A DNA stretch of 64,000 nucleotides from Chloroflexota bacterium (GTDB lineage: Bacteria; Chloroflexota; Anaerolineae; B4-G1), in assembly GCA_024232355.1 (NCBI GenBank), contig JAAEPW010000261.1, positions 1 to 64,000 of the forward strand, read 5' to 3'. Of this stretch, positions 44,864 through 54,174 are shown one piece after another (position 1 is the first letter of the stretch; every line of letters starts with the position of its first letter). The notes under the pieces were generated by a model, which worked only from the letters and a program-made list of their open reading frames with translations, did no database searches and had not been told where the DNA came from. A program made the position numbers and the translations under genes.

Positions 44864-46891
44864 ATGCGTAAGCTTGCGTTTCTAAATTTGTTAGTTGTTT
44901 TGGTCATGGTGCTGACCGCCTGTGGCGGGGCAGAGGCTCCCCCTGCAGCCACCGAACCTCCCGCCCCTGAACCCACAGAGGATACGGGTGATGCTATTGT
45001 AGCTGATGATGCTACGCCGGTCCCCGTCCCAACTGCGGATCCAGCATCGGCCAATGAGGCGCCCATGCTACAAGAGATGGTGAGCGCTGGCGAGATACCG
45101 CCCCTGAGTGAGCGCCTGCCCAAGGACGTGCAGACCATCGCGGTGGTAGACTCAATTGGCCAGTATGGTGGAACCTGGTACAACGTCACATGGGGTGATG
45201 ATCCTGGCAATATCAGGATGGTCACGTACGATCCCCCCATCCGCTGGCGACCAGATTATTCCGGCTACGAGCCGGGCCTGGTCAAAGAATACGAATGGTC
45301 GGATGATGGTATGGAGGTCACCTGGCACTTTCGCGAGGGAGTCAAGTGGTCCGACGGCGCACCGTTCACCATGGATGATATGAAGTTCTGGTGGGAAGAC
45401 TTGGCCACCAACGAAGATGTTGGGTTTATCACTGTGCCGTGGTGGGGCTTTGATGCCAATGGCGACCGTATGGAAGTTTCCTTCCCGGATGATTATACTA
45501 TGGTCTTCAAGTGGGGTAGCCCGCAATGGATCACCCCTTACATCGTGGCCCAGGGTTTCTGGGAATGGGAGCCGATGATGAGGCCCAAGCACTTTTTGGA
45601 GCAGTTCCATCCCACGTACAACGACGGGGCCGACTCCGAATACGCTGACCTCGATACCAATAAGAACTGGTTCCAGACCCCCGGTTATCCCACCCTGTTT
45701 GCATGGTACCTCAAAGAGTACACACCTGGAGAGGACTTTCTTATGGAGCGTAATCCGTACTACTGGAAGGTAGATACCGAGGGCAACCAACTGCCCTACA
45801 TTGACTACCTCGACATCACCATTGTGTCGGATAAAGAAGTACGTGTGCTCGAGCTGTCACAGGGCAAATACAATGCCTCTTTCCGTGGCACCGATGATCC
45901 GAATGACATCCCATTCCTGATCGAACAGTCCGAAGCCGGCAACTATGAGGTCGGATATGGCTGGATGAACGGCGCCGGTGGCTGGCCATGCTGGTTGATC
46001 AACCAGGACTATGTGCCAGATGAGGAAATCCGCGACCTGCTCAGGAATGTATCGTTCCGCAAGGGACTCTCCGTCGCGATTAACCGTGAACGGCTGATAG
46101 ATGTGGTCTGGGACGGCCTCGGAACGCCGCAGCAGGCCACCATCAGCCCACAATCATGGCACTTTGCCAGCCCGGAGGGCCAGGCGGTTTTGGAGGCATG
46201 GCAACAGGCTGATGCAGAGTATGATCCTGATCTGGCTATGGAGCGCTTTGACGAAGCCGGCTTTGTGGACGTGGACGGCGACGGCTGGCGCGATCTGCCC
46301 AGCGGAGCACCGTTCGAGCTGGTTGTTGACCTGACTGACTGGGGCGGAGAAGCGGTCACGACTGCTTCTGATGAACTGCTCGAGGGATTCTTTGAAGCGG
46401 TTGGTGTCAACACCATCCTGAACAATGTCATTGGTTCGCCCGAATCGGGAGTGAATGAGAAGGAAAGCACCTTTATGCTGCGCAACGCGCACGCCTCCGA
46501 GGTGGACCTCTGGACATATCCAGACTGGGTCTTCCCCTTGCGGGGAGGCGGCGAAGGGTCACGCTCATGGCCAATGCAAGGCAAGTGGCGCCAAACTGGC
46601 GGCGCTGAGGGTTGGGAGCCGGAGGAAGGCAGCCCGGCTCAATTGCTGCAGGCACTCTACGACAAGGGTAAGGCCGCAGCCACTGAGGAAGAGCGACATG
46701 AGATCGTGTGGGAAGCCATCCAGGTTCACATCGACTATGGCCCCTTCACGCTTGGCGCGGCTGGTGACCAGCCTATGCCGGTGGTGATCTCGAACAACTT
46801 CCACAACGTCCCACGATACGGCGTTCTCGGCCCCTGGGCGCCAGGAAGCCCTGGCAACACTCACGCCGAACAATACTGGATCGAGGAGTAA
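44864..46891 (+). CDS. ABC transporter solute-binding lipoprotein, family 5 (Opp/Dpp type)
   Basis: A 675-residue family 5 binding protein (oligopeptides, nickel or oligosaccharides). The signal peptide ends in lipobox VLTAC (Cys20), followed by a Pro/Thr/Glu-rich linker. The core has VTWHFREGVKWSDGAPFTMDD, RNPYYWKVDTEGNQLPYID and VSFRKGLSVAINRERLIDVV, all standard for the family. It is longer than DppA or OppA (about 540), with additional loops. AAAGGAG lies before the ATG. A strong hairpin separates it from the permease genes that follow, and the five genes 44864-51456 make a complete transporter. The long family-5 proteins of this phylum are often suspected to bind oligosaccharides; the ligand here is open. 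Confidence 0.9.
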   Translation: MRKLAFLNLLVVLVMVLTACGGAEAPPAATEPPAPEPTEDTGDAIVADDATPVPVPTADPASANEAPMLQEMVSAGEIPPLSERLPKDVQTIAVVDSIGQYGGTWYNVTWGDDPGNIRMVTYDPPIRWRPDYSGYEPGLVKEYEWSDDGMEVTWHFREGVKWSDGAPFTMDDMKFWWEDLATNEDVGFITVPWWGFDANGDRMEVSFPDDYTMVFKWGSPQWITPYIVAQGFWEWEPMMRPKHFLEQFHPTYNDGADSEYADLDTNKNWFQTPGYPTLFAWYLKEYTPGEDFLMERNPYYWKVDTEGNQLPYIDYLDITIVSDKEVRVLELSQGKYNASFRGTDDPNDIPFLIEQSEAGNYEVGYGWMNGAGGWPCWLINQDYVPDEEIRDLLRNVSFRKGLSVAINRERLIDVVWDGLGTPQQATISPQSWHFASPEGQAVLEAWQQADAEYDPDLAMERFDEAGFVDVDGDGWRDLPSGAPFELVVDLTDWGGEAVTTASDELLEGFFEAVGVNTILNNVIGSPESGVNEKESTFMLRNAHASEVDLWTYPDWVFPLRGGGEGSRSWPMQGKWRQTGGAEGWEPEEGSPAQLLQALYDKGKAAATEEERHEIVWEAIQVHIDYGPFTLGAAGDQPMPVVISNNFHNVPRYGVLGPWAPGSPGNTHAEQYWIEE

Positions 46892-46911
46892 TCTCCGAGC
46901 ACCAAACTGTT

Positions 46912-46945
46912 ATATGTGGCGGGCGGAAGCTCGCCCGCCACATAT
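46912..46945. terminator. Strong hairpin after the binding-protein gene (attenuator or mRNA stabiliser)
   Basis: Perfect 14-bp arms atatgtggcgggcg (46912-46925) and its complement (46932-46945) with a six-base loop, no T-run. It lies in the 181-bp gap before the permease gene, so it probably lowers read-through or protects the upstream mRNA. Confidence 0.6.
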
Positions 46946-47072
46946 TCTCAAGAGATAACGTGTTTAAAAGTGGGAAAGTTTTGGGTATAGGTAAATTGAA
47001 GCGGGGGCCCAAGCTCCTCGTTGCCCACTAGGATCACCACTTGCGTTTTTCAAGACCTAATAGGAGGTTGTT

Positions 47073-48059
47073 ATGCTTGCATACATCGTGCGGCGTCTTG
47101 GCTACGCCGTACTCATGCTCGTTTTGGTCTCCTTTGTCAGTTTCCTCATCATTGACCTCCCTCCGGGAGATTATCTGACCCAGAAAATGGCTGAACTGCA
47201 AGCCCAGGGTGACCGGAGCGCCGAATCGCGCATCGAGGAATACCGCGTCCGCTACGGGCTGGATAAACCCCTGCTCACGCGGTACGTGATCTGGATCACC
47301 AACTTTGTACAAGGGGATTTCGGCGAGTCATTTGCACATGAAGTCCCGGTGAGGGAACTGATCGGCCAGCGCTTTGCTATGACGGCAATCTTTGCTGTAG
47401 CCAGTATAATTCTGGTCTGGCTCATCGCCGTTCCCATCGGGGTCTATTCGGCGGTCAATCAATACTCTTTTGGCGACCAGTTATTTACCTCACTTAGTTT
47501 CTTTGGCATAGGTACTCCTTCTTTCATGTTAGCCATGGTCGTGCTTTTCGTCGCGGTGGTCATTCTTGACTTGGATGTGATCGGCCTCTTTTCACGCGAA
47601 TTCGAGGATGCGCCCTGGAGCCTGGCCAAAGTATGGGACCTGCTCAAGCACCTCTGGGTGCCAGCCCTCATCAGCGCTGTGACCGAGTCGGCTGGTATGA
47701 TGCGTATCATGCGCGGCAACATGTTGGAAACCTTGGGCCAGCCTTTCATCGAGGCGGCCCGCGCCAGGGGGCTTAGAAACACAACCGTCACCTGGAAGCA
47801 CGCCGTACGCATCGCCATCAACCCGTTGGTCGTTATGCTAGGGGGAGAACAACTGCCAAAGATCATCGGCGGGAATGCACTCATTGCCATTGTGCTCAAC
47901 TTGCCCACGATTAGCCCGATGTTTGTGGACGCGCTGCTGACCCAGGATAGCTATATGGCGGGTACCATACTGGTCTTTCTCACCCTGATTCTTTTGGTCG
48001 GGAATTTGCTGTCTGACTTGGTTTTGTCCTGGATAGACCCGCGTATCCGGCTCGATTAG
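47073..48059 (+). CDS. ABC transporter permease, OppB/DppB type
   Basis: A 328-residue inner-membrane permease. It opens with the family start MLAYIVRRLGYAVLMLVLVS and a long first outside loop (LRVRYGLDKP-like: EEYRVRYGLDKPLLTRY, FVQGDFGESF). Five to six helices follow, with the coupling loop IEAARARGLRNTTVTWKHAV that docks the ATPase. AGGAGG lies before the ATG. The stop is 61 bp upstream of the partner permease. Length and motif order are normal. Confidence 0.93.
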   Translation: MLAYIVRRLGYAVLMLVLVSFVSFLIIDLPPGDYLTQKMAELQAQGDRSAESRIEEYRVRYGLDKPLLTRYVIWITNFVQGDFGESFAHEVPVRELIGQRFAMTAIFAVASIILVWLIAVPIGVYSAVNQYSFGDQLFTSLSFFGIGTPSFMLAMVVLFVAVVILDLDVIGLFSREFEDAPWSLAKVWDLLKHLWVPALISAVTESAGMMRIMRGNMLETLGQPFIEAARARGLRNTTVTWKHAVRIAINPLVVMLGGEQLPKIIGGNALIAIVLNLPTISPMFVDALLTQDSYMAGTILVFLTLILLVGNLLSDLVLSWIDPRIRLD

Positions 48060-48120
48060 TGAGATCCAGTTACCCGTCGTCATTGGCTAGTGACTGACTA
48101 CTGACTTGGGAGGTAAAATT

Positions 48121-49257
48121 ATGACTAAAAATCAATCTTCTGCTCCCGTTGACTCCAAGCAGGAGCAAATAAGCCAGAGCTATTGGAGCCTGGTTTTGTG
48201 GAAGTTCAAAAAGAACCGAATGGCTGTTTATGCCAGCGTCCTTATCGCTGTCTTTTACATAGTCTGTGTGTTCTTTGCCGAATTCTTTGCCCCATATTCC
48301 AAGGGGCGCGAGTCAGATTTGATAGAAGCGCGCCCGCAACAGATTCAATTCGTTGATCAAGAAGGTAAATTTCATCTGCGGCCTTTTGTGTATGGGCTGC
48401 AGGAAGAAATGAACATGGAAATACGCAAAAGGTTCTACTCGGTTGACACCTCGCAGCAATTTCCAATTCACTTTTTCGTCCATGGAGAGGAGTATAAACT
48501 GTTGGGACTGATTCCCATGGATATCCACCTCTTTGGCGCCGATCCCGGCAACCCGGAGGCTTATGCGTTCCTACTCGGCACTGATAATCTGGGACGTGAC
48601 TTATTCTCGCGCATTCTCTTCGGTGGGCGCGTCTCCCTGTTTATCGGTTTTGCCGCTGTGTTCGTCATGCTGTTCCTCGGGGTCACCTTGGGCGCTATGT
48701 CGGGTTACTATGGTGGGGCGGTGGATATGGTTATCCAGCGCACGTCCGAGTTTGTCCAGATTTTTCCCGACCTGCCCCTGTTCCTGGCCCTGGCTGCCGT
48801 CATCCCGCCCAACTGGTCTCCGACCAAGGTGTTCTTTGGGATCACGTTTCTTTGGGCTTTTATCAGATGGGGTCCAATTGCCCGGCAGATACGGGGGTTG
48901 GTGCTCTCTTTGCGTGAGCGCGAGTACGTGTTGGCCGCCCAGAGCTTTGGCGCCAGTGATCGGCGGATCATCGTTAATCACTTGATTCCCGGCACCATGA
49001 GCCACCTCATTGTCGTCTCTACGTTGGCCATTCCGGGCATCATTTTGTTCGAAACCGCCTTGAGTTTTCTCGGTCTCGGTCTGGTTCCACCCACGGTGAG
49101 CTGGGGCACCCTGCTGCAGGCGGTTAACGGTGTGCGCGCCATCCGTTTTACACCCTGGCTGCTGGCTGTGGTGCCGTTTGTCATCCTCGCCATCCTGGGC
49201 TTTAACATGGTGGGCGATGGTCTACGCGACGCCATGGACCCCTATGGCGGCAAATAA
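48121..49257 (+). CDS. ABC transporter permease, OppC/DppC type
   Basis: A 378-residue partner permease. An N-terminal cytoplasmic tail (WSLVLWKFKKNRMAVYASV) leads to helix 1. The first outside loop is unusually long, about 130 residues with many charged residues, before the core starts at FLLGTDNLGRDLFSRILFGG. The coupling loop is REYVLAAQSFGASDRRII and the end reads GDGLRDAMDP. The ATG at 48121 is preferred because GGAGG lies just before it; an in-frame TTG at 48106 would place the ribosome site inside the gene. It forms the membrane channel with the OppB-type protein. Confidence 0.93.
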   Translation: MTKNQSSAPVDSKQEQISQSYWSLVLWKFKKNRMAVYASVLIAVFYIVCVFFAEFFAPYSKGRESDLIEARPQQIQFVDQEGKFHLRPFVYGLQEEMNMEIRKRFYSVDTSQQFPIHFFVHGEEYKLLGLIPMDIHLFGADPGNPEAYAFLLGTDNLGRDLFSRILFGGRVSLFIGFAAVFVMLFLGVTLGAMSGYYGGAVDMVIQRTSEFVQIFPDLPLFLALAAVIPPNWSPTKVFFGITFLWAFIRWGPIARQIRGLVLSLREREYVLAAQSFGASDRRIIVNHLIPGTMSHLIVVSTLAIPGIILFETALSFLGLGLVPPTVSWGTLLQAVNGVRAIRFTPWLLAVVPFVILAILGFNMVGDGLRDAMDPYGGK

Positions 49258-49327
49258 CTAACGCGAAACGTAAAAACTAAAGCGTGAAATTGCGTCATTA
49301 CGTTTTACGTGAGAGGAGAATGATGTT

Positions 49328-50410
49328 ATGAATGATAATGCAACGCTCATAGAAGTGAACAATCTCAAGATTCAGTTCGACGTGCGTGATGGCATCGTCA
49401 AGGCCGTTGACGGAGCCTCCTTCAAGATCAACCGCGGCCAGACGCTGGGCATCATCGGCGAGAGCGGCTGCGGCAAGTCCATAACTGCCAAGGCCATTAT
49501 GCAGATGGTGCCCAAGCCAGGAAAGATCGTGGATGGGGAAGTTATCTACCACCGGACACTCGATCAGAACGGTGCTAATCAAGTCGTCGACGAGGTGAAT
49601 ATCTCGGAACTGGATCCGGACGGAGACCAGATCCGCCAAATCCGCGGTGGGGAGATCGCCATGATCTTTCAGGAACCTATGAGTTCCCTCACACCAGTTT
49701 ACAGTGCGGGTACTCTCATCCGGGAAGCGCTCAACTTGCACCGGATGGTCCCCCGCACAGTTGGCGCCCAGATGACGAAAAACATCCAGGAAACCCGCCA
49801 CGTGACCAAAGACGAGGCCCGGGAGATCGCCATTGATATGCTGCGCAAGGTGGGAATACCCCAACCGGAGCGGCGGGTGGATAGCTATCCGCACCAGTTG
49901 AGCGGCGGGCAGCGGCAGCGGGTCATGATCGCCATTGCACTCTCTTGTGAGCCGTCCATGCTGATTGCCGACGAGCCAACGACAGCCCTAGACGTGTCCA
50001 TCGAGGCACAGATCCTGGACCTCATGCGCGAGCTGCAAGAGACAGTTGATATGGCCATCATGTTCATCACCCACAACCTGGGTGTCGTCGCCGAAATGGC
50101 CGACGAGATATGCGTGATGTATATGGGCAAAGTGGTGGAAAGAGCCAGTGCTATCGAGATATTCTACGAAGCTCAGCACCCATATGCGCGTGCCTTGCTC
50201 AAGTCTATTCCCCACGTGGGTAAAAAGAGCCAGGACAGGTTATACACCATCACGGGTATGGTGCCGGATCCGTTCAACCTGCCGCCGGGGTGCGTCTTCC
50301 ATCCGCGCTGCCCGGACTATATGCCGGGAAAATGCGACCGGATCATGCCATCGTGGACACAGGTGGGAGAGAACCACTGGGCCAGATGTCTGCTTTATGA
50401 GGAGGTGTGA
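49328..50410 (+). CDS. ABC transporter ATP-binding protein, OppD/DppD type
   Basis: A 360-residue ATPase: Walker [10 protein letters not shown] (44-52), Q-loop [14 protein letters not shown], signature [15 protein letters not shown], Walker [15 protein letters not shown] and the switch His in [13 protein letters not shown]. The C-terminal oligopeptide extension holds [16 protein letters not shown], the cysteine pattern that binds an iron-sulfur cluster in some Dpp ATPases. A stretch of about 40 extra residues between the Q-loop and the signature is common in long versions. Its end overlaps the ribosome site of the next ATPase gene. Confidence 0.93.
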   Translation: MNDNATLIEVNNLKIQFDVRDGIVKAVDGASFKINRGQTLGIIGESGCGKSITAKAIMQMVPKPGKIVDGEVIYHRTLDQNGANQVVDEVNISELDPDGDQIRQIRGGEIAMIFQEPMSSLTPVYSAGTLIREALNLHRMVPRTVGAQMTKNIQETRHVTKDEAREIAIDMLRKVGIPQPERRVDSYPHQLSGGQRQRVMIAIALSCEPSMLIADEPTTALDVSIEAQILDLMRELQETVDMAIMFITHNLGVVAEMADEICVMYMGKVVERASAIEIFYEAQHPYARALLKSIPHVGKKSQDRLYTITGMVPDPFNLPPGCVFHPRCPDYMPGKCDRIMPSWTQVGENHWARCLLYEEV

Positions 50411-50412
50411 AC

Positions 50413-51456
50413 ATGGCAGAACGTGTACAGACCCGTGACGACATTCTGTTGGACGTCAAGGGCTTGAAAAAATATTTTCCCATTCAAAAGGGATTGATGC
50501 GCAAGGTCGTCGGGAATGTCAAGGCGGTGGACAACATCAGTTTCTATGTCCGCGAGGGTGAGACGCTGGGACTGGTAGGTGAGAGTGGCTGTGGCAAGAC
50601 TACGGCGAGTCGCACCATCATCCGCCTGTATGAACCTACCGCCGGGGACATGCTCTTCAAGACGAGCAAGTTCTCGTCCGACGGCAAGCCCGAGATGGTG
50701 AACTTGCTGGAACTGGACAAAGAGCAGATGAAGTTGATCCGGCAGGACATTTCCATGATCTTTCAGGATCCGATTGGCTCTCTGAATCCCCGTATGACGG
50801 TGTTTGATATTATCGCCGAGCCGATGGTGATCCACAACCGGGGCACAGGCCCAGAGGCTGAGGATACCGTCACCCGGCTGTTGGAGCGCGTGGGGTTGCG
50901 CCCGGAACACATGCGCCGTTACCCGCACGAGTTCTCGGGCGGCCAGCGGCAGCGCATTGGCATCGCCCGTGCCCTGTCTCTGGGGCCGCGCCTGGTCTTT
51001 TGCGATGAGCCTGTCTCCGCCCTGGATGTCTCCATTCAGGCGCAGACGCTGAACTTGCTGCAGGACTTGCAGGCGGACCTCGACTTGTCCTATGTCTTTG
51101 TCGCTCACGACCTGAGCGTGGTACAACACATTTCCGACCGCGTGGCGGTGATGTACGTGGGCAAGATCGCAGAGATGGCTGGCTCGGACACATTGTACAA
51201 CAATCCGCTGCATCCCTACACCGAGGCGTTGATGTCGTCTGTACCCAAGCCTGACCCCAAGTACGAGTCGGAGCGGATCATTATGAAAGGCGACGTGGCT
51301 GACCCGTCCAATCCGCCGCCAGGGTGCTACTTTCACCCCCGGTGCCGGTATGCCAAGGATATCTGTAGCCAGGAGGAACCCGAGTTCCGGGAACTCAAAC
51401 CGGATCACTTTGCGTCCTGCCACCGCGCCGAGGAGTTGCAACTGAAAGGCGTGTAG
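50413..51456 (+). CDS. ABC transporter ATP-binding protein, OppF/DppF type
   Basis: A 347-residue second ATPase: Walker [11 protein letters not shown]-loop [16 protein letters not shown], signature [15 protein letters not shown], Walker [15 protein letters not shown], switch His in [12 protein letters not shown], and the C-terminal extension with [15 protein letters not shown]. The ATG at 50413 lies two bases beyond the OppD-type stop, with GGAGG eight bases before it. It closes the five-gene transporter operon. Confidence 0.93.
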   Translation: MAERVQTRDDILLDVKGLKKYFPIQKGLMRKVVGNVKAVDNISFYVREGETLGLVGESGCGKTTASRTIIRLYEPTAGDMLFKTSKFSSDGKPEMVNLLELDKEQMKLIRQDISMIFQDPIGSLNPRMTVFDIIAEPMVIHNRGTGPEAEDTVTRLLERVGLRPEHMRRYPHEFSGGQRQRIGIARALSLGPRLVFCDEPVSALDVSIQAQTLNLLQDLQADLDLSYVFVAHDLSVVQHISDRVAVMYVGKIAEMAGSDTLYNNPLHPYTEALMSSVPKPDPKYESERIIMKGDVADPSNPPPGCYFHPRCRYAKDICSQEEPEFRELKPDHFASCHRAEELQLKGV

Positions 51457-51510
51457 GCGCACTCGTCAATCTCTATGGCCAATGATAGGTTTCGGGCGTG
51501 CATACGAGTT

Positions 51511-51568
51511 GTAGTAGCGACTTTAGTCGGTTTTCCTTTTTGTTGCGGACGGCTAAAGTCGTTGCTAC
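51511..51568. repeat. Intergenic palindrome after the peptide transporter operon
   Basis: gtagtagcgactttagtcg (51511-51529) pairs with cggctaaagtcgttgctac (51550-51568) at 16 of 19 positions. It probably folds at the 3' end of the operon mRNA. Elements of this CGACTTTAGTCG type are recalled as scattered intergenic repeats in filamentous bacteria; no second copy was seen in this window. Confidence 0.6.
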
Positions 51569-51632
51569 GGAAACCATTGATTCCGAGAAATGATGATCTT
51601 GAGACACGGTGTTTTCGAGAGGAATAGTGATT

Positions 51633-53735
51633 ATGAGTGGACAAGTGAAGAAATGGGGTGCGCTCATCGTCCCTTTTTTGGAGGACGGGGCAAAGATCAT
51701 ACTGCTGATGTTTCTGGCTGTGGCGGCGTTCATCTTTCTCATCCACGCAACTATGGGATTTTTTCATCGCTACCCCTTGGACTATGGTGAAGCGCCCCTG
51801 GTTGACCAAGCGATGCGCTTGGCAGCCGGGCAGAGCATCTATCGCTCGGATCTTTCGTCACCTCCGTACACCATCTCCAACTATCCGCCACTCTACCCAC
51901 TATCAATGGTTCCCTTTGTCAAGCTGTTCGGACCGAGCTTTTGGACGGGGCGTGTCATTTCGCTGTTGTCCACGCTGGCTTCGGCGGTATTCCTGGCGCG
52001 GATTGTCTACGCTTATTCGCAAGATCGTCTGGCTGCCATAATCACCGGCCTGCTTTTTCTGTCCATTCCTTACGTGGTCGGGTGGTCCCCCTTTGCGCGT
52101 GTGGACATGTTCGCCCTGGCTCTTAGCACAGCCGGGTTGTATGTGGTGGTCCGGTGGCCCGCGACTCGGCGGGGGCTAGTCATCTCGGCGCTGCTACTGG
52201 TCGCGGCGATCTACACGCGCCAATCCTATGGTCTGGCTGCGCCGCTGGCGGCTTTTGTCTGGCTGCTGACACAAGACCGGCAGCAAGCCCTCAAGCTAGC
52301 GGGGTTGGTCGGTGGGATAGGCTTGATCCTCTTCCTGATCCTGAATCTACTTACCGGTGGTGGCTTTTTTTATCATGTCGTTACGGCCAACGTCAACGAA
52401 TTTGATATTGAGACAGTCACAAGGCACTGGCGTGATCTACGAGAGATGGCTTCCATCTTGCTCGTTATTGGTGGCGTGTCTCTGTTCTTTGCCCCTCGCC
52501 GGGTAAAGGTTTGGCCGCTCCTGATTCCATACCTGATAGGGAGTTGTATTTCGGCAGTGACCATCGGCAAAATAGGCTCCAACGTCAACTACTTGCTGGA
52601 GCTTTGCGCCGCTCTCACCCTAGTGGCAGGCGCTCTTCTCGCCTGGAGTCGCGAGCGCCCCTGGCTGCGCACCCTCATGTTCATCCTGTTGATGTTGCAA
52701 GTTGGACAGTTGATGAGGGCCACTCTGGATGGCCCAGTCGGGCGTATGAAATGGCGACTTCAACCCGGGATAGAATTGGGGCGCTTGGAATGGATCGTCG
52801 AAACAGCAAAAGACCCGGTGTTGGCTGACGAGTTTATGGGCATGTTGACACTGCAAAACCGGTCGCTCTACATTCAGCCCTTTGAAGTCACGCAGATGGC
52901 CAATGCAGGCCTCTGGGATCAGACAGATTTGCTGGAGAGTATCCGCAACCAGGAATTCCCTATCATTCTCATCCACCACTTTATGGGCTACTCGGTGTAC
53001 AAAGAACGCTGGACACCAGAGATGATGTCGGCCATTACGGAGAACTATGCGGCCACCGACTTTTTGGGCCAAACTCTCGTCTTTCATCCCCGCGATGCAG
53101 AGAGTGTAGCGGTTGGCCTCGACGTCTGTCCCGGCGCCCCCTGGCGGCTGCCCACTCGCAGTGACATGGGGATGTGGTGGGTTACCTATCAACTTGGTTT
53201 CATGGGTGAGGGTTATGAAAACACCGTTCCGGTCTATGCCGTGGCCGATGGCTTGCTGTTGCGCCGCTCGAACTGGGATAGTGCTGTAGCGATTCAACAC
53301 GACGACCCGGTGCGGCCTGGTGAGAAGGTATGGTCGTTCTACGGAGATATGGCCGATGGCGAGAATGGCGAGTCTTTCGTCGCTGCGGATTTCCCGCCCG
53401 GCAGCGAGAGCGTGCCTGTTCAAGAGGGACAGTTGCTCGGTTATCAAGGGACGTGGGGGCCAAGTCCAGGGACGTCTATTTGGACGCATTTGCACTTTGC
53501 CGTGGTCTCGGCGCTGGAGGACGGGTCCTTTCCGAATGAAATCGTGGGACTGGTGTCGGAGGACGAATTCTCCGTAGAGGATATCCCCCTAATTCTAGAG
53601 GATGTCGAGGTGCCCTCCATAGACACAGAGATAACGTTTGCTCTCGACCCGTCACCATATCTGGGCACGATCCGCAGCCGAGTTATGGGTGTTCCTACCT
53701 GGTTGCCACTGAGCTGCCAGGAGAGCACGCCCTGA
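51633..53735 (+). CDS. GT-C-type membrane glycosyltransferase-like protein with C-terminal LytM-like domain, paralogue 1
   Basis: A 700-residue protein. Residues up to about 380 form a GT-C fold with around ten helices. The first outside loop has the acidic pair in YPLDYGEAPLVDQA, the expected catalytic position in ArnT/PMT-like enzymes, followed by YPPLYPLSM. An outside region follows. From about 510 it resembles an M23/LytM peptidase: VYAVADGLLL, AIQHDD, VWSFYGDM and THLHFAVV. The HxH pair is kept but YxHM is changed to YGDM. The ATG at 51633 is taken, with GAGAGG upstream; a GTG eight codons earlier is possible. A paralogue lies at 59906. It probably transfers a lipid-linked sugar; this and the role of the end domain are inferred. 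Confidence 0.75.
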   Translation: MSGQVKKWGALIVPFLEDGAKIILLMFLAVAAFIFLIHATMGFFHRYPLDYGEAPLVDQAMRLAAGQSIYRSDLSSPPYTISNYPPLYPLSMVPFVKLFGPSFWTGRVISLLSTLASAVFLARIVYAYSQDRLAAIITGLLFLSIPYVVGWSPFARVDMFALALSTAGLYVVVRWPATRRGLVISALLLVAAIYTRQSYGLAAPLAAFVWLLTQDRQQALKLAGLVGGIGLILFLILNLLTGGGFFYHVVTANVNEFDIETVTRHWRDLREMASILLVIGGVSLFFAPRRVKVWPLLIPYLIGSCISAVTIGKIGSNVNYLLELCAALTLVAGALLAWSRERPWLRTLMFILLMLQVGQLMRATLDGPVGRMKWRLQPGIELGRLEWIVETAKDPVLADEFMGMLTLQNRSLYIQPFEVTQMANAGLWDQTDLLESIRNQEFPIILIHHFMGYSVYKERWTPEMMSAITENYAATDFLGQTLVFHPRDAESVAVGLDVCPGAPWRLPTRSDMGMWWVTYQLGFMGEGYENTVPVYAVADGLLLRRSNWDSAVAIQHDDPVRPGEKVWSFYGDMADGENGESFVAADFPPGSESVPVQEGQLLGYQGTWGPSPGTSIWTHLHFAVVSALEDGSFPNEIVGLVSEDEFSVEDIPLILEDVEVPSIDTEITFALDPSPYLGTIRSRVMGVPTWLPLSCQESTP

Positions 53736-53751
53736 GCAGGAGGGTTCCAAA

Positions 53752-54108
53752 ATGCTCGACAAAAATGGTCTACCAATAAAAAGGAACTCGTTATTAGTCA
53801 TCCTCGCTATAGCCCTGTGGGCGTTTACGAGTGTTACGAGTTTCCTGGAGATTCTCACTGTTCGGACCATCGTGACCAGATTGTACGCTCACTTTGTCAT
53901 AACTAACGAATTCGACGCCCGTGCGTATATGGGGGCGCAGGCGGTAGGTATAGGGGCACTGGTGATTATGGGCATCGTATGCATCGGGGTGGCTATCGGA
54001 TGTGGGGAGTACCATCTCAGGCATTTCAATCACCCCAAATCCTGGAGACTTTTCGCGTGGACGATAGCTGCCGAGGTGGGCATTTTTATTTTAGCATCCT
54101 TTATCTGA
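53752..54108 (+). CDS. Small membrane protein of unknown function
   Basis: A 118-residue protein with three predicted membrane helices: LLVILAIALWAFTSVTSFL (about 14-32), GAQAVGIGALVIMGIVCIGV (about 61-80) and a C-terminal one around WTIAAEVGIFILASF. A short basic segment (HLRHFNHPKSWR) precedes the last helix. AGGAGG lies nine bases before the ATG. It starts 16 bp after the GT-C gene and is probably co-transcribed. No family recognised. Confidence 0.7.
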   Translation: MLDKNGLPIKRNSLLVILAIALWAFTSVTSFLEILTVRTIVTRLYAHFVITNEFDARAYMGAQAVGIGALVIMGIVCIGVAIGCGEYHLRHFNHPKSWRLFAWTIAAEVGIFILASFI

Positions 54109-54174
54109 TGGCTTTGACGTCACGCTCTCGCGCTTGCTGATAGGCAGAGTCGTCGCAAAAAACGATTTAATCCA

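Noticed and set aside
49258..49327. Regulatory element in the spacer before the OppD-type gene
   Set aside because: It contains acgtaaaa and ttttacgt, but similar degenerate strings occur in other spacers and no clear structure or promoter emerges.
50395..51462. A 355-codon reading frame on the minus strand
   Set aside because: It lies exactly opposite the OppF-type ATPase gene, has no recognisable domain and is a codon-bias shadow.
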